Program-made: the position numbers and the translations under genes
NCBI RefSeq assembly: GCF_019399895.1
Contig: NC_091865.1
Location: 7,569,001 to 7,633,000, forward strand
DNA from: Cardiocondyla obscurior
Lineage: Eukaryota > Arthropoda > Insecta > Hymenoptera > Formicidae
DNA length: 64,000 bases
Direction: 5' to 3'
Notes under the pieces: generated by a model
What the model was told of the DNA's origin: nothing
Databases searched by the model: none
The model's input: only the letters and a program-made list of their open reading frames with translations
Shown: piece by piece, positions 49,009 to 63,600 of the stretch
How positions within the stretch are numbered: position 1 is the stretch's first letter
How the letters are laid out: every line of letters begins with the position of its first letter

Positions 49009-52000
49009 CCTCCAGGTCCGATCGCGGTGATCGACGAAACTGCGACTAGGAGACGCGAATGAGCCAAGGAACGAAAAGTTTAGAGAAAACGATGCTGCCC
49101 GACGATCTCCCGCGCTGTCGACGATACTCGGGTCACTCTGTGATTCCTTCGCTGACGGCGACCCGCCGCGTCCATCCCTTCGCAGCCCACGACTGGTGGT
49201 TGGCGATCAGGACCTGTTCATGGCCTCCCGGAAGCTGGCCGACCGGAGCTCGCTCGCGTGCAGCACCTGAAATGGGAGAAGGTTTTTCATTACGACGGAG
49301 GCCACTGTAAATCGCTTTGAATGTCGTTTTGTAACTTAGCGTACGCACGCGAGTGCATGTCCCGTGCACTCATTAGGCGATTTCAATAGACTTAGGAAAC
49401 GAGCAGCCACGTGTGCTATTTATTCCGCAATTGTACGTTTTAAATCTTCAAAAGCGAGATTTGAATAGACCTTTTTTTTACCATATACATCTTGAACGTG
49501 AAATATAATGTTTAATTAACGTATATACGAAATTATGTCGTAACATAAACGTCAGGATTTTTATATTGCAACCACCACGAGGAGCCCAAACGCTGCAGCG
49601 AAGCGTCTCGCTGTAAATAGGTGCATGTCGCCCCGCCCCGTTTCATTTCGCTTCAATAGCAACAGCTGCGATATCTTTCGTTGGATCGCATCTCGTTTAT
49701 CTCGCGATCCAGTTTATAGCGCGCGCTGCATCGGCGAGGACGACTTTCCCCCTGGTCTCGCATCTTCCTCCTCCGGCCAAGTCTTGCGGCAACCCCAGGG
49801 GCCTGGCGTCCCCATCGTAACGCAAAGTTGGCCGAGCGGTCCAAATTGAGCAACTGCAGCATTCCTGAGTCGAACGGGACCGCGCGCAGATTCGACGAGC
49901 AAGTGAAATCGAGAAGAAGCGGCACGGTTATTATCGAAAAAACAGATAGAACGACTAATAAGAAGTCGTCGCCTCTTCGTGACCGATCTTACGTCAACTC
50001 CTCCTCTCGAACACCGAATGGGAGTTCGCAAGTCACCGACAATTTATTCGGGGACTTTCACGCAGGAAGAAACGAAGCATCTTCTCGCCGCGAGTTGCTT
50101 CGTTCGCAATTTTTTTTTTCTTTTTTTTTTTTCCCTCCTTAGAAAATCGCGAGTCACTCGTCCGAATCTCACCAACTTTTCTCCTTTTCTTCCGCTGGCG
50201 ATTTTACATAATTATAAACTCGAAGGAAATGCAGAGAGAAGAAACGTCCGAAGATCGATGTCGCGCGCGCTGACTGAGAGGGACTTCGATTAAAAAGTAA
50301 TACCCGTACAACTGGGTCAGCTTCCCAGTAACACAAGGCAAAGCCGCGTGGTCTACTAAATGAAAAGCGAGGGTTTTGCAGCCACTTCGGTAGGAAAATA
50401 TTGTAACAGTATATTATTTCGTGCCCAGGAGAATAATTTACGGCATGCGATACACTCGACCGTTATAACAATCGGGCGTAATTCAATCTTAACGCTGGAA
50501 TTATCGGCGGCATTGGGAAATTGCATGATGAGCGTGCGCGCGATTTCTGCTTGCAAAATGCACGCGCGGCTCTGGAAAAGTTCACAAGCACGTAATAAAT
50601 GTTCCCTCCCGCGCTTTGTGCCTGCCAAATGCACGTAAAGACGTGTTATTACCATGTGCTCCAAACGTTGACATTAGCTGCCTTAGATAAAGCGCGGTGA
50701 TTTATTTATTTGAAAGCAACGAAACACAGAAAGAAGTCTGATAGCGACATTTAGCGCTGTTTTATCATTTAATTGTTAATTTTACGTCGTCATACGCGAA
50801 TACTAACGCGAGATACATGGCGTTGCGGCTCGAACTTTTTCCCGTACAATGCGTAGAACGCTCGAATAGAAGTGATTTCCAATGTAGAATCGCCGTCCGC
50901 GATAAGGGCTCGATGCTCCATTTGATGGTCGTGGTCAATACGAATGCTCACGTTGCCTGCTAATTGTGATCATTCACAATCGACAAAAAATTCTTTCAAA
51001 ATTTCCTGTCGTAAAAAAAAAATAAAAAAATAAAATAAAATAGCCATGATATAAAACCACTTAGGCAGATGATATGTTAATAATTACGCAGAATATCAAA
51101 CCAGTAATACATATAGTAACAATATCAAATAGCAGGAGATTGCGATGGCCATTGAAAGACATCGGATCGTGATAGAAAAAAAAAAAATAAAATAAAATAA
51201 AATAAGAAAAAAAAGTCGCGAAATCCAGATTTCATTCGTCGAGGTGGGTGGTTTTTAATTATCGACTTTTCTCAAAGAGCCGGCCGTCCATTCGCCATTG
51301 ATCGCGGAGAGAAAACTCATCAACGGGCCAGGCGTAGGAGTTCTTTGATCGCGGAAACGCAAACACGATCGCTATTTTTAAAACGTAGGCACATACCGTT
51401 TCCCGCCTGTCGTGCAATCCTCCCGTAAAGCTGGCTCTTTATAAACGGAAAGTTCGCGATAACGGATCGCGCCGTTATCTCGCGGAAATTTACATTCGAT
51501 TCTTTCAGGGCGCTTCGACATTGAGAACCGGCGGGCGCGTGTCAGAACTTTTCTTGTTGAAACCTCGTGAACATCAACAGCTGATAGTCGCGTTACTCCG
51601 GGGCGAACTCGTCGCATCGAACTGCCCAGCAATCAACCGACATTACCGTATTACGAGATGAAGTATTGAAAAATAAAATCGCACCAAGAGAAGAACAGTG
51701 TGCATTAATTCAATTCAATTATTTCCCAGCGAGCGCTGGCAATAAATATTTCTATTATAATTTTACTTTCCACTCGACTTCTGCATATTGATTCCACTCA
51801 TGACGAACGGCATTGCCCGATTAACGAGATGCTTACATTCCGCATGAATAATAAATCACACGTTATAAATATCAACAGGCAAGTGTAATAAAGCTTCGCC
51901 GAGCGAAAGCAAATTTTTGATGGATTAATAAACGTTAAGTAACATCCTGCAATCCGTTAAAAAAAAATATATATAGCACGTTTGTCTAGTATTTTCTTCT

Positions 52001-53445
52001 AGCCGAGTCATCGATCTACGATCGTTCCCGCAATGCCAAAAAGCCCACGCGAACGGATGTTCGGGCTTCCTGCCCGTTCAGGAAGTAGGCGTCGGTGACC
52101 GAAATTGATAGTGCCTCGGTGTCGAAATGATTCGCGCTCGTTAATCATTGCCTTAGCATCCCCAACCGTGCGCCCAATGTGACTACGAAGCTCGTAGACA
52201 GTCGAGACTCTCGCACCGTATCCCAGCATATTAGCTCCAACGTAATCTCGTTAATTAAAAGCACTGTTACTACGTCAAGTATTTAGAGAAGTTTATCGTG
52301 ATCGGATATACGGGAAATAGTTTACGATTGCGGTGTAACGCGGTGCGGCAGTGAATGCTCGTGTGACTTCAATAACCCCAATCATCGTTTTCACAAATTT
52401 AGTAACTCGCTTCTTTTCACAAGCCGCGCACAATCGAGTTCTCGTAATTATTATTATATTCCCGAAGTATTTTCCTTGAATTAAAAAAAAAAAAGAAAAA
52501 AATTTCGCGAGCGGAAGAAGTCGAGCTTCGGGTAGCTCTTCATCAGCGTTGCATAAACGAGTTGGCTTAAAAAGATTTAAAAGCGACGGTACTTCGCGAA
52601 ACGCCGACTCAGGGGTCTTTCACAATCGTGATTCAGCCGTGTTGCCTGTCGCGAGCTTCCACGCGTCCATTGTTAACGCGCGACGCACAATGAAACTGTC
52701 ATTAAATTATTTTTAACTATTAGCGAGTTACATGGCAAATGAATCATTCGATCTTCGTGATAAACACTAGAAGCGACGTTAGCCGGCATCGTAATGTCCA
52801 CGCGCGACACCGAGGCGACTATTAATTTATGTTTCTCGTAATTTATGGCGCGTAAGATCGTAACGCGATCTTTTCTCGCGAAAATGAAAATGGCACGGGA
52901 TGTGCGCAAACCGCCGTAAACTGCACTCTCACCGTCGAAACATTTATTGTCACGTTACGAAGTTTTATTTTATTTATGGCATTAATTTCCAGAGACACAG
53001 TTGAGACACTTGCGGGTATTGAATTTCATTTTGAAACAAAAGAAGCAAATATATATACATATTTATTTTTATGTTAAGCTAGAATGATTCCCCGATACGT
53101 TTGAAATATCGTCGGAGGCTGAAACATCTTTCTGTATCGTTCGATCAATCGAAAACACAAATTTGACGTAGAAAAGGCTCGATTTATCAACCGCGACAGT
53201 GAATCAATTTTCTCTCGTCATTTCGCACGGTATTCGTATAATACATAACGCAAAACGTACGTGAAATTGGGTGATTTTACCGTCACATTTGTCAAACATA
53301 TTCTTCTACGATCGTTCGAGCGAGTCTAATCAAACCGCAGAAAAAAAAAAAAAAATAGACCGAGCTAAGCGCGAACGTCCACATTTATTATTATAAAGAT
53401 ATAAAAATTAAAAAAAAATAAAAGAACAAATAAAACGTCTCAGAA

Positions 53446-53562
53446 TCTAATCATATTTAATCTAATTTTTCTTTTTAATTGTTATCTATTTATTTGTATC
53501 TACTTATGAAACTAATAAATAAATAACAATTCAAACATAAAATTAAATTAGATATGATTAGA
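53446..53562. repeat. 117-bp near-perfect inverted repeat (long hairpin)
   Basis: TCTAATCATAT at 53446-53456 pairs with ATATGATTAGA at 53552-53562. Pairing continues with few mismatches for roughly 50 bp per arm, including AATTGTTAT against ATAACAATT and TATTTATT against AATAAATA. A central loop of about 15-20 bases follows. The arms are AT-rich. It fits a snap-back MITE or a pre-miRNA-like fold. Confidence 0.85.
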
Positions 53563-56500
53563 ACAAAAAAAAAGAAAAATGTTTTCGACCTCGATTCGAA
53601 AAGGTTGCTTCATTTTCGCGGCCGTCACCGCCATCGCGGTGTTTGTTCGATATAAGCAATTAACCCCGATGAATCATGCGTATCACATCGAGAATACATT
53701 CTTACCCTCTAGGCACCCCGGGTTCACCGACCGTGACGAGTCCGTGGCATTCGCGTTACGCCGAGGCGAGTAAAATCGAAATTGGCGAAGATGAGATCGC
53801 CGCGAATAGGATACAACAACGCACCTTCGTTTCGCTTCTCGTCCGTCGCTATTTCATTAAACACGATCGCACGTCGCGATAAACGTCGCCGTTATCCGGA
53901 GCTCTCTTCCATCCGTAAATCTTTTGGCATTTAATTAAAGCGGTTAATTTATCGCGATACTGATACCCGCGCGTCAGGTATCGAGAGAAACCGATTAATC
54001 GTCGCTCTCGCGGCCGCGTGACTTAATTTAATTTAACACGCGACGATGTGACGAGAATCACGGCCGAGTGAACAGGTAGCTAGGCTTCGTGCTCGCGTCG
54101 AGATGAGCCCATGCGACGATTTTCTCGGCGCGCTGCAGCCGACCGCATTAAGACGAGGTTTAAGTCTACGGGTGCGTGATAAGGAGTGACAATGCGCGCG
54201 ATAGTAGCAAGCGTCTTCACTTATGCGTGACAGTCCGGCTAAATTATTTACACTGTGATGCAGCTGCACGCGACGTGCAGGTTGGCGATCGATGCGAGGA
54301 CGGTGCGCGATCGGGTAAAACTGAATGAAAGAAACGAAGGGCTCCCCTCCGCGGACGGGCGGTACCGAAAGAGACCTACGATCGAAATGTCATTTCCTCC
54401 GAAAGAACGGACTGAAGCGAGAATCACGGAAGCGGTATTAGTTATAGAATGTGTTAATATAGAAGTGATTACCAAGTTCAGCCGAGCGTGGCATTTAGAA
54501 CACCTTGTATTTTTTTTTCATATTATTGACATTTAAATATGTCTGGTTTTTTTTTCTTTCTTTTTTTTTTCTTCTTTTTTTTTTTTACTTTAGCCAACGG
54601 CAGTCGATTGCGACAAAATGAATTATATTAATAGTGGCCGTTATCATAACGGCTAGTTATCATATCGTGGCATAAAGCACTTACGAAACATCTGAATGGT
54701 TATTTCTCTGGCTACAATAGGATTGCGCGAACGCGCTAATAAGTTTTCTTCATAATTACCTCATGGGAGGCAGTGCTCGCGTTCACTTATCGTGTCCGAC
54801 ACATAAATCTCCCTGATGCGATAAACTCGCAGTAAAGCTCGCGCCGATCTCGCTGCAATATGCCTCTCACGTCAACTTCATCGTGACGAAACCTTTTATC
54901 TGCTTTTCATCGACACGAAAGCGTTTCGTGCTCCCGTTCGCCGACGATCCCCTTATGACGACAAATTAAGTTTCAGTGGAATTATATATACAAATTATTC
55001 CCACATGTAACGTCCGAGAACTAAAGGGGCTTCTTAAATACATTTTATACCATTACGAATACTAATTTAATAGCTAGATAAGCGACGCAATAAACCGACA
55101 TAACGCGAAATGTATACGAAGAAAAAAAAAAACCTTTATCTGTGCATAAAAAGCGATCTGGGAGTAAATATTTTAAACAAAGCATGCAAGAGAACAAGAG
55201 TCGCTCGAATTTGACGCCGGGCAAAAATTGGATCGTTTCGTGGCAGTACGCGAGCAATTTGCAGAGCCAGATTTTAATTCGAAGTGGCCGGATCGAGTTC
55301 GCGAGTCAGAACAGAGCGTGAATTGATAGACCGCCTGTTATTAGCGTTCACGTGCATATCTACCGCGAGCGAGATCGACGTTAATGGCGAAACAGCGGCA
55401 AACTGCGCGGGCACGTATTCCCGGTACCGTCACGTACCGATCCGCGATAATTCCGCGATAATTCCGCAATGATGTGCGACTCGTTACGAGCGCATGACCG
55501 GACGCGCGTTCGCGGGCTCTTAAGCACAGTTCGATCCACGGCGTCGAAGATCGATCGGCTTTCGTGCTCGTAATAAGGCTGCTCCTCCTCGAGACGTATC
55601 GCATCCGAGCGTTTCCGTGCTTTTAATGAGTGCATTCAACAGGGTTATCACTCTTCCGAAGAGAGATAAGAAGATTCCTCTCCCCCGCGGGAAATCGAGC
55701 GGTCAATCGAGAGAAGATCGGGCAGACTCATTAATGTTAAAAAAAAAAAAAAAAACAACTCACTCTTTCATGAAATTAGGATGCCGGTAATTTTTTCTGG
55801 AGCACCACTTCCGGCGTTATCGAAGGGATCTGAAACGACGACCCGTCTGAGTTGTTACTAATATTCAAGAATTTTCAGGGTTTTTATCTTATCGTTGTTT
55901 AACAATCGTGCACTAGAAGATCGTGAAATAGGTAAAATAAAAAAAAATAAAAAATGCGAGCAGCCATAACGTTACATGGAATTTAGCAAAATAAAGAAGA
56001 ACGGCGCTAATGCGAGTGATTCGAGACATCGTGTTTTCGCGTAGACGCGAAGTAGTATCATCAATCAATTCCTCGTCGCCGCGCGTAAGTAAGGTAACGC
56101 CTATACACGCGTGCCGAGTACGGCGTTATATTTAGGTGCCAGCTTTACGCCGGCTTCTCAAGGTAATCTGGTTTTCCGCCTTCTGATCTGGTGTAATAAT
56201 CTGATCTTTTTTTCTTATGACGTTTTTCTTGCGCGCGTTCGATCGCACTTTCCGGCTTCTGAATCGCGCTCGCCTTCGCGGCTGTCGTAGCGGCAAAAAG
56301 CCTCTCATTTTTCCCGCACCTCCCTTTTTTTCACCTTCAAGAAATTAACGGCAATTATTTTCTTCTTTTTTTTTTCTCTCTCCACTTTTTCACCCATACA
56401 GGTTCGATACGCGAGCGAGATGACGATGCTACGTGCTGACGTTGATAAATTCGACTCGGCCTGATAAATGTCATATATATATAATTCGATTAACGCAACG

Positions 56501-57607
56501 TAATAACGAAATGAACAATGGACAAATTTATATAATAAGCTGCATATAACTTTTCAGTATAATCCATTGTATCGTAAAAACACAAAAGTGTGACGAAATA
56601 AATGCACTTGCTATTGTGCGAGAGTCCTCGCCATTCACCTCGTCACGGCGACAAGATCTCGCCCCGAACGCCGAGATTTTCACGCGAAATCGCGCCCGCC
56701 GTTCTCGAGCGCGCATAAATCGACGCTAACACGGCGAAGCACTATTGTTAATGAAGTGCACAACTTGCGTAACCGCTTGTCGCATTCGCGGTCTCGTTTA
56801 CCATTTCAAAATTACGGCAATAAATCGTCGGACATGGGACGTGCACGCGCGGGATCGCTGCGTTAATTACGACAGCTCTCCCGATCGCTGGGATGCGGTA
56901 AACACATCGGTAACGAGAAACGTAGCCACCCGCACTGAATCGTCGTGAACGATCACGTAAATGCAGTGCCACCGCGGCAAGGCGCGGGTCACGCCCCTTT
57001 AATTAAAAAATCTAGGGCGCGCGATACTTAGCGCTCCCCTTAATCACGAAATTGACGGAACGAGTCACGCACCCGTTTGCACAGAGCACACCTTTATTTG
57101 CGTTGCACGGCGAGAGGGAAAATAGAAGACGCGAAGGAAAACTGAAGGGAAAATTCTCGAGGAAATGTTCGTGATCACGGAATATCTACGTTGAGTATCG
57201 AAAAAAAAATTCTATTTATACACCTTACGTAGATTTTATATTATCAGAGCGATAATATAAAGTTCATTTTTCTTATATAAAAAAAAATATATATATATTA
57301 TTTTGCAAACGTAATAATATGCTGAATACACGACGCAATTTTATCAATGTGTATTAACATGTTACGAATATTAAACGTTTCTTTGATTCGATTACCGTAC
57401 GAATTACAGGTTCAGGACGGTTTTTCTTTTTTCCTCGTCTGCTTAGGTGAATTCGAGTGTCGCGTCGAGCTCGCGAAAGCTGTGGTCCAGCCTCGCGGAA
57501 GTTCACGTTTGTGGACTCACGGTGAAAAGTCACGTATGTCTAATGCTGCGGCTTGGAAACCGGTTCGGCGGAAAGTTCGTCGCGACAGCCTTGAGTCGCT
57601 AGCGCAT

Positions 57608-57610
<3 letters not shown>

Positions 57611-57638
<28 letters not shown>
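57611..57638. repeat. (CGT)n trinucleotide repeat
   Basis: About nine CGT/TCG units lie within a CpG-rich block. They encode poly-Ser in a forward frame and create a spurious long ORF. Such repeats are common in coding or leader sequence, but no gene could be built around this one. Confidence 0.9.
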
Positions 57639-57642
<4 letters not shown>

Positions 57643-60600
57643 CGTTGCCGTCGTCACCGTCGCGGTCGAGGCGTTTTCCCCGCGGCGGGGATGCGAATTC
57701 TAACGTGCAAGTTCACGGTTTCTCGATCGCGCGATCTTCCACGCGACTTCTCTCAATCCGGAATGTGGGCCGCGTACCCGATCACCGGCTCGCAAAGCGA
57801 CAGCAATCCGGTATCAGTTACGCTCGATATCTCCGCGGCGCTCGAAAACCCGCGAACTCGCCACTTTCCCTCGCGAGCGAAGAGGAATATTTTGTCCGTC
57901 GTGCTGTTTTTACAGATCAAAATTATTCGGACTGTATTTCATTTAACATAAATAATTCCGTGATATTATAACAATTATTTCACCGCAAATATGATGAGCA
58001 TCGAACTAGATATCAGCATAAATTAATTACATTTTCGCGACTTTTCCTAAAATCATCCTATGGAATTTGGAAACTGCGTTAATTCTTTTACATTCAATCG
58101 TGACTCTAATGCTCTTTCGCATAGAGATATTTCTAACATCCGATAGTTGATCGTTATCTGTAGAAATGTTGAGCTCGCGACCCCGACTGATTTTGATGTC
58201 GAGATATTTTCGTGTACCAATTGTAAGTTCTCTTTAAATTCCCTTTAAGACCTTCGCTTCAAAACCATTTTCGCGGTACTCGTCTTCTTCAAAATAGATC
58301 CACTAATACCGAGTGAAATTAGAATTCCAAGGAGGCAAACTTCAATAGCTCAAAAGCTTAAACGCTAATGCACCTGCTTGGTTCTTGGGCCACGTGTCCC
58401 GGTGTGTTTTAACGATCCACTTACTATCGAACGCCCGTGTCGCTCATTCAACGCTAAACGTGTAAATCACTCTTGATAGAAAGGCTCATATTCGGCGATC
58501 GTATTACATCGGCATGACTTCCTGACTTTAAAGGCGGCACGCGTCTCCGGTCGTGCGCCTTTTAACGGTAAACGCTGCTCAAGAAAATCATCTCAAGGCT
58601 GCGAACAATATAACGGGCTTTAACATACTTATCTTTCTCGCTTTGCATTTCGTATTTTTCCAGCTTTCGACAAACAGTTTTTCTTTTTGTTTTTTTTTTT
58701 TTTTTTTTTGCATAGATATATACGGCTGACATTTGCAAATCCTTCCTTATCTAGAAGTCATACGTGCCGTATATACATCAGCGTTGAGCAAATCATTTGC
58801 GATTACGTGGTATTGCATGCACAAAATGGCAAAATATCTCGACAAAAAAAAAAGTATAAAAAACTTTACGTACATATTTCAATTTTTCGCTTGTCAGTAC
58901 TGTTCGCTTTTTAAGATTCTTTCCTCGCAAAGAATGGTTTCCGCCCGGCAAGAGTTTCGTTGGAAAGACATAACCCCGTTAAGGTGAATCTTCCTTTCAG
59001 ACCTTCCCCGGAATGTTCTTTTTTTTTTTTTTCCAAGTCTCGAAACTTTCCTTTTGCCCGAACGCATCGATTTCTATTTGCTACTGCTGCGAAATTTCTA
59101 ATGCCAACTCGGCGACATGTTGAAAACTGATAGATTCTTTCGTTACATTTTACTCTCAGGACTTTGTACTAGCTGCAACTTTTAAACGAGCTATTTTATC
59201 ACGTGCAAATAGTGAATGCAAATGCGAGCGTCGCAAACTTCTGGAAATTACAATATCGTGTAATACGCCTACGTGCAGCCCAGATAAAACTGACAGTACA
59301 GATATGGAGGAGTGTTTATTCTGAAATAAATTTCATAGTGATATTACGATTAAACTTCGCTGGATACTTATAGACAGTCACGAAAGAACGATTCGCAGCC
59401 GCAGAAGCGCGAATTCACAATAGCAACGACGAATCGCAAATCCGTTTGTGTAGACACGAACGTGGAAGCAAGAGACGAACGGAGTCGTGAGAATTGTTCA
59501 TTGTTTCCTTAAACCTGCTCAACCGCGACGGCACATTTAGCGGCACGACATTTATGCGTCGCGGTTAACGCGCGTCGTTTTTGTGCTCGGTGCCTGTTCA
59601 ACTCCCTTCTCATTTTTTTCTTCGTTTTTGCGCGAATAACGAATTCCTCTGCGCGAGTATATCGCGACAAATTTACCTTCGAATTTGCGAAACGGGAATC
59701 CTTTTACTTAACCATTTGTATCGATTTAAACGAGCGCCTCTTCGCGAATACGAGGACGAGCTATTTTTATTTATATGTATATTCAACTTGATTTTAACGA
59801 ATATCTCGGAATACGGAAACGGAGATTTTTATCGAGATACTCGCGACGACGATTTCACTGTGTCGTAGATATAATCTACTTTTTATCAGATTGTTTCATT
59901 ACTAATCATTTTTATTGAATAAATTTAATATGTACAATCACGAAATTAATAATAACTGATACACGGTATAGCTGGAATTGAATTTTTTATTTCCACGCGA
60001 ATTTATCTAACAGCGCCATAAAAATCGCTTATCAGCGATTACGAACGTCATCGAATACCATTATGAATAATGTAGAAAGAAAAAAAAAAAACCGGTGGAT
60101 AAAAAAAATACTCTTCACTGACGCGGCATACTTTCTTTTTACGTAAACTCGTATCGACTGTTGTAGTCATCTATTAGCATACGTGTCATTTCTACGAACA
60201 TCTGTTAGGTCAAGGTGCCGGCGAAACGGCTAATAAAATGTTCATACTTATATGTTTGTGCTCAATTGCATATTCGCTTATCCCACAAAGAAATTATTAA
60301 AAGCAATTCTCTCTTTTAAATAACTCAACGGCGAGTGCAAATCGCGCTTATAGTCCGCAGAAAAAGTCGAAGTTAATAGACAAGAAAACGATTTTCAGCT
60401 GATTACCAGTCATTAATTGTCGACAACCGGTTCTCCGATTATGATGGAAGAAGGATAAAAAAAAAAGGAAAAAAAGTAAAAGATTCAAGATGAGTCAGGT
60501 CGAATGTATTTGCGCCCATGACTGGAGGAGAATCTGGTTTCGTGAAATTGCTTGCAAGTCTACTGAAAAATCCATTGCGCCTCTCGACCGTATTATAGAA

Positions 60601-60654
60601 AAGTCGAAAGATTTCGCCGGTTATTGTTCGTAATTAATATCGCAAATAAATATT

Positions 60655-60677
60655 GCACAGGCATTTCTAGCCTGTGC
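60655..60677. repeat. Short perfect hairpin
   Basis: GCACAGGC, a 7-base loop, then GCCTGTGC. No T-run or gene context follows that would make it functionally interpretable. Confidence 0.8.
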
Positions 60678-63600
60678 TATCTCGCAGTGGATATCGATTG
60701 CGGCGTCTTTGCGCGTCCTTGTGATGTATGCTCTCAAGCCAAGAAGCACTCTGACCGGTCGCTCACCCCTGCCCACCCTTAGAAACGTATTATCCCTCGC
60801 GAATTAACCTTTGTGTAATCGAAGGGGGGAAATCGCCGTTTTCTCGCGAGAGCTGAAAGAAAGATCGGGGTCCTTTTATCGGATAATCTTATTAGAGAAC
60901 TTTGTAAGTACGAATTTCGCCGTAATAACTCGATTTGGCAAGTCTATCGTGATTTGATATTTCAATCGCGTTTAAATACTTAATCTTAATCAACCAAAAC
61001 AAAAAAAAGAAAAAAAGACAATAACTTCGTAAAATTGAATTGCATAAAAAGATGACAGTATCTCGCGGCATAAATAAAGCGTGAAAATATTTAGCAATTT
61101 TTTTTCAACGAGCTTTTACGTCGGGAGTGCGCGTTGTATTACTAACACGTTATATTTCTCGGTTTCTTTTGTATCCATAGTTATAATTATATGCGCTGTA
61201 AAATTTTTTTATTTCATTTTCTCGTGTATCATAAAGCACTTTATTATTCTCTTTATTAATGTCACGTATAATTATCACGTATGAAACAACGTGGCTGCAT
61301 TTTACCGTTTCCTCTCTTCTATCCGTTTTTTAAGGACTGTAAAAGTTAACCCGCTTCCCGAGGTCGCGATATACACATAGCTCGATCGAAGCATCTCGAT
61401 CCTCGTAAAATTCTCGCGGAGTGCAGCAGTTCGGCGAATACTTTCACGTCTCATTCTTCTTAAGTCCCCGAGATGCTTATCCGTTCTCGCGTCTCTCGAT
61501 CGCGATCTTGGGATAACGCACGCTCATCCGAACTATCGAATTTCTTCGACGACGGCCTCGAGAATGCTTCAAGATAATGTGCAAACTATGTTCATTCGAT
61601 TATTTGCATTGGCATCTCCGAATGAAAATAATTCCCACTTTAAACGTCTCGCTTGCATAACCGTACAAATTTCAGGCTTTCAAAAATACACAATGCCACG
61701 CAAAGAAAATGTTTACAAGATGTATTTAATTTTACTTAGTGATTTAATGATTGCGTAATGCGCAGCAGCGTTTTTCTCCAGTTAAATATTGCTCTTCTCC
61801 GTTTATTAAAATTGTCTTATTCCGTAAAACTCTTAGGGAGCGCTGATCTACAAACCGCGTTATGCAAGATCTTCCCGGTGCACATCGAGATGCGACAGTC
61901 GCTCCGATTTTACTTTCGATCGCTGACACAGTCGCCGCGGCCGACGAAAGTCTGCTCAAACTTTCACGGCGATGTCTTACGCGACAGGCGTGCTAATGTT
62001 AGAAAGGTCGCGCGTTTCCAACCGATTGTTCGGCGAGTTTGGTCGATTGAAATTCACTAACGCGAGAGTTAAACGAATTCCAATTGAAGGGCGCGAGAGC
62101 GAGATTTATATTATTTCTTTTCTTAATTTTCTTCCGTATTGAATCGAAAGTGCAATCTTTATTCTGCAGTTCTGCTAAAAGCGCGGCGCGAAAGCGAGGC
62201 GTTCAAGGGGGGATCGAAACACGATTATATGTTTAAAAATTGATGCTCTTACACGGAGCTCAGCCGCGGTAAATTATGTCATGCATAATATATATTATTA
62301 AGTTATTTTCATCTTCGATTATTCGTGGGAATTTCGTGATATTATAAGAAGAACGTTGCGATAATACTTAAGAGCCCGATTGGTTGATTAAGACGGATTA
62401 TCTGCGAGGGAGACAGCCGGATGATCGAGCGCAAAAACCACGAAGTCATTAGCTGTAAGTGGTGATGCAACGACACCAACCTCGATCGTTTCTGATCAAT
62501 TGTGGCGTAATTCTTGCGTCATCTTGCATTCTGTGAGGCAGCGACGATTCAAGCCTACCAAATTTTTCTACGCGACAGCTTAGGCCAGACTCTACAGCCA
62601 TTTGTTGCGATAGAAAAAATTTACGATAAAAAAAAAAATTAAAAAGAATTATTCATTAAATTAATTAATCATATTAAGCGATATGTCCACACACGTGTAC
62701 TCCTCGAGGGACAACTAAAGTTTATCGGAATAACTATGGAAATTCGATGCTACCGAGGGTAGGGCGCTTCGGATATAATATACGCGTCGATTGGAGCTTC
62801 TCGCAAGACTACGAAACCCGATGCTCCGGTTTCTCAATTCCGCCGTCCGCCTTTCGAAATCTGATCGATCGTGCCTCTTCTGCGTTCTCTTCGCGGGAGA
62901 TAACGACGTCCCTGAAAAGAATCGGACGGCGATCGTCGCCGTCATCAAGTGCGTGCGACTTCCAGTCGGAAGGCCGACCGGAGAGCTTTCACCTCACGAT
63001 CGTTCTCGTCACGAGCGCACTCTTCAAGGCCGTTTCGAGGATGTCGCGCGACCTCTGCGTCATCATCCTAACTGGAATATGCATGCGACTCGCGCGCACC
63101 TAAGTGCACTCCCGCCAGATAAGACGGATAAATATTTAAGTCCCGGCTAAGACAACTGGGCACGGTAGGGTGGTTTGCTTACTATAGCCTCGCTTTACCG
63201 TACGCCCTCCGCCTCGACGACAAAATAATCACGTTCGCTACGTGAAACCGTTTGATAAACATTTTACTTGATACTAGTCAGATGTTAGCGCACTGTCAAA
63301 CGTGAAAGGTCCTTACGTTAAGAGTCTCGGAACTTTTATCGCGCCAGGAATTTAATTTCAATACCTTTTTGTAAACTTAAAGAAAGGGCACTTTCTAAAC
63401 ATGATAACAGTTTTAAAAATATTACTGTCACGTACGTTTCTAAATTAATTAATTATAAGCGAAAGTATATATATTATATGTCTCGTGGGCGTGTTTAATT
63501 TAATTTTATTATCGCTTAAGGCGGGACTGGACTCGAAATATATTTCATTGAATCGCTCGGACGTAAGCAGCAGTTGGCCAGGTAGCTGTGTTTTGCAGCC

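Noticed and set aside
49829..49840. TGGCCGAGCGGT, a perfect tRNA Leu/Ser-type A box
   Set aside because: No acceptor stem, anticodon arm or B box (GGTTCGANTCC) follows at tRNA spacing, so it is not a tRNA. At most it is a chance match or a tRNA-derived scrap.
50356..50664. 102-codon minus-strand ORF with a 92-codon ORF opposite
   Set aside because: No domain, no splice partners, and a mirror-strand ORF of similar length. Judged random.
57347..57971. ORFs of 86-118 codons around the (CGT)n repeat
   Set aside because: Open length is driven by the repeat and composition. There is no domain or exon chain, and frames overlap.
62715..63150. Overlapping ORFs of 77-119 codons on both strands
   Set aside because: Arg/Ser-rich products in three frames, no recognisable motif, consistent with CpG-rich non-coding DNA.
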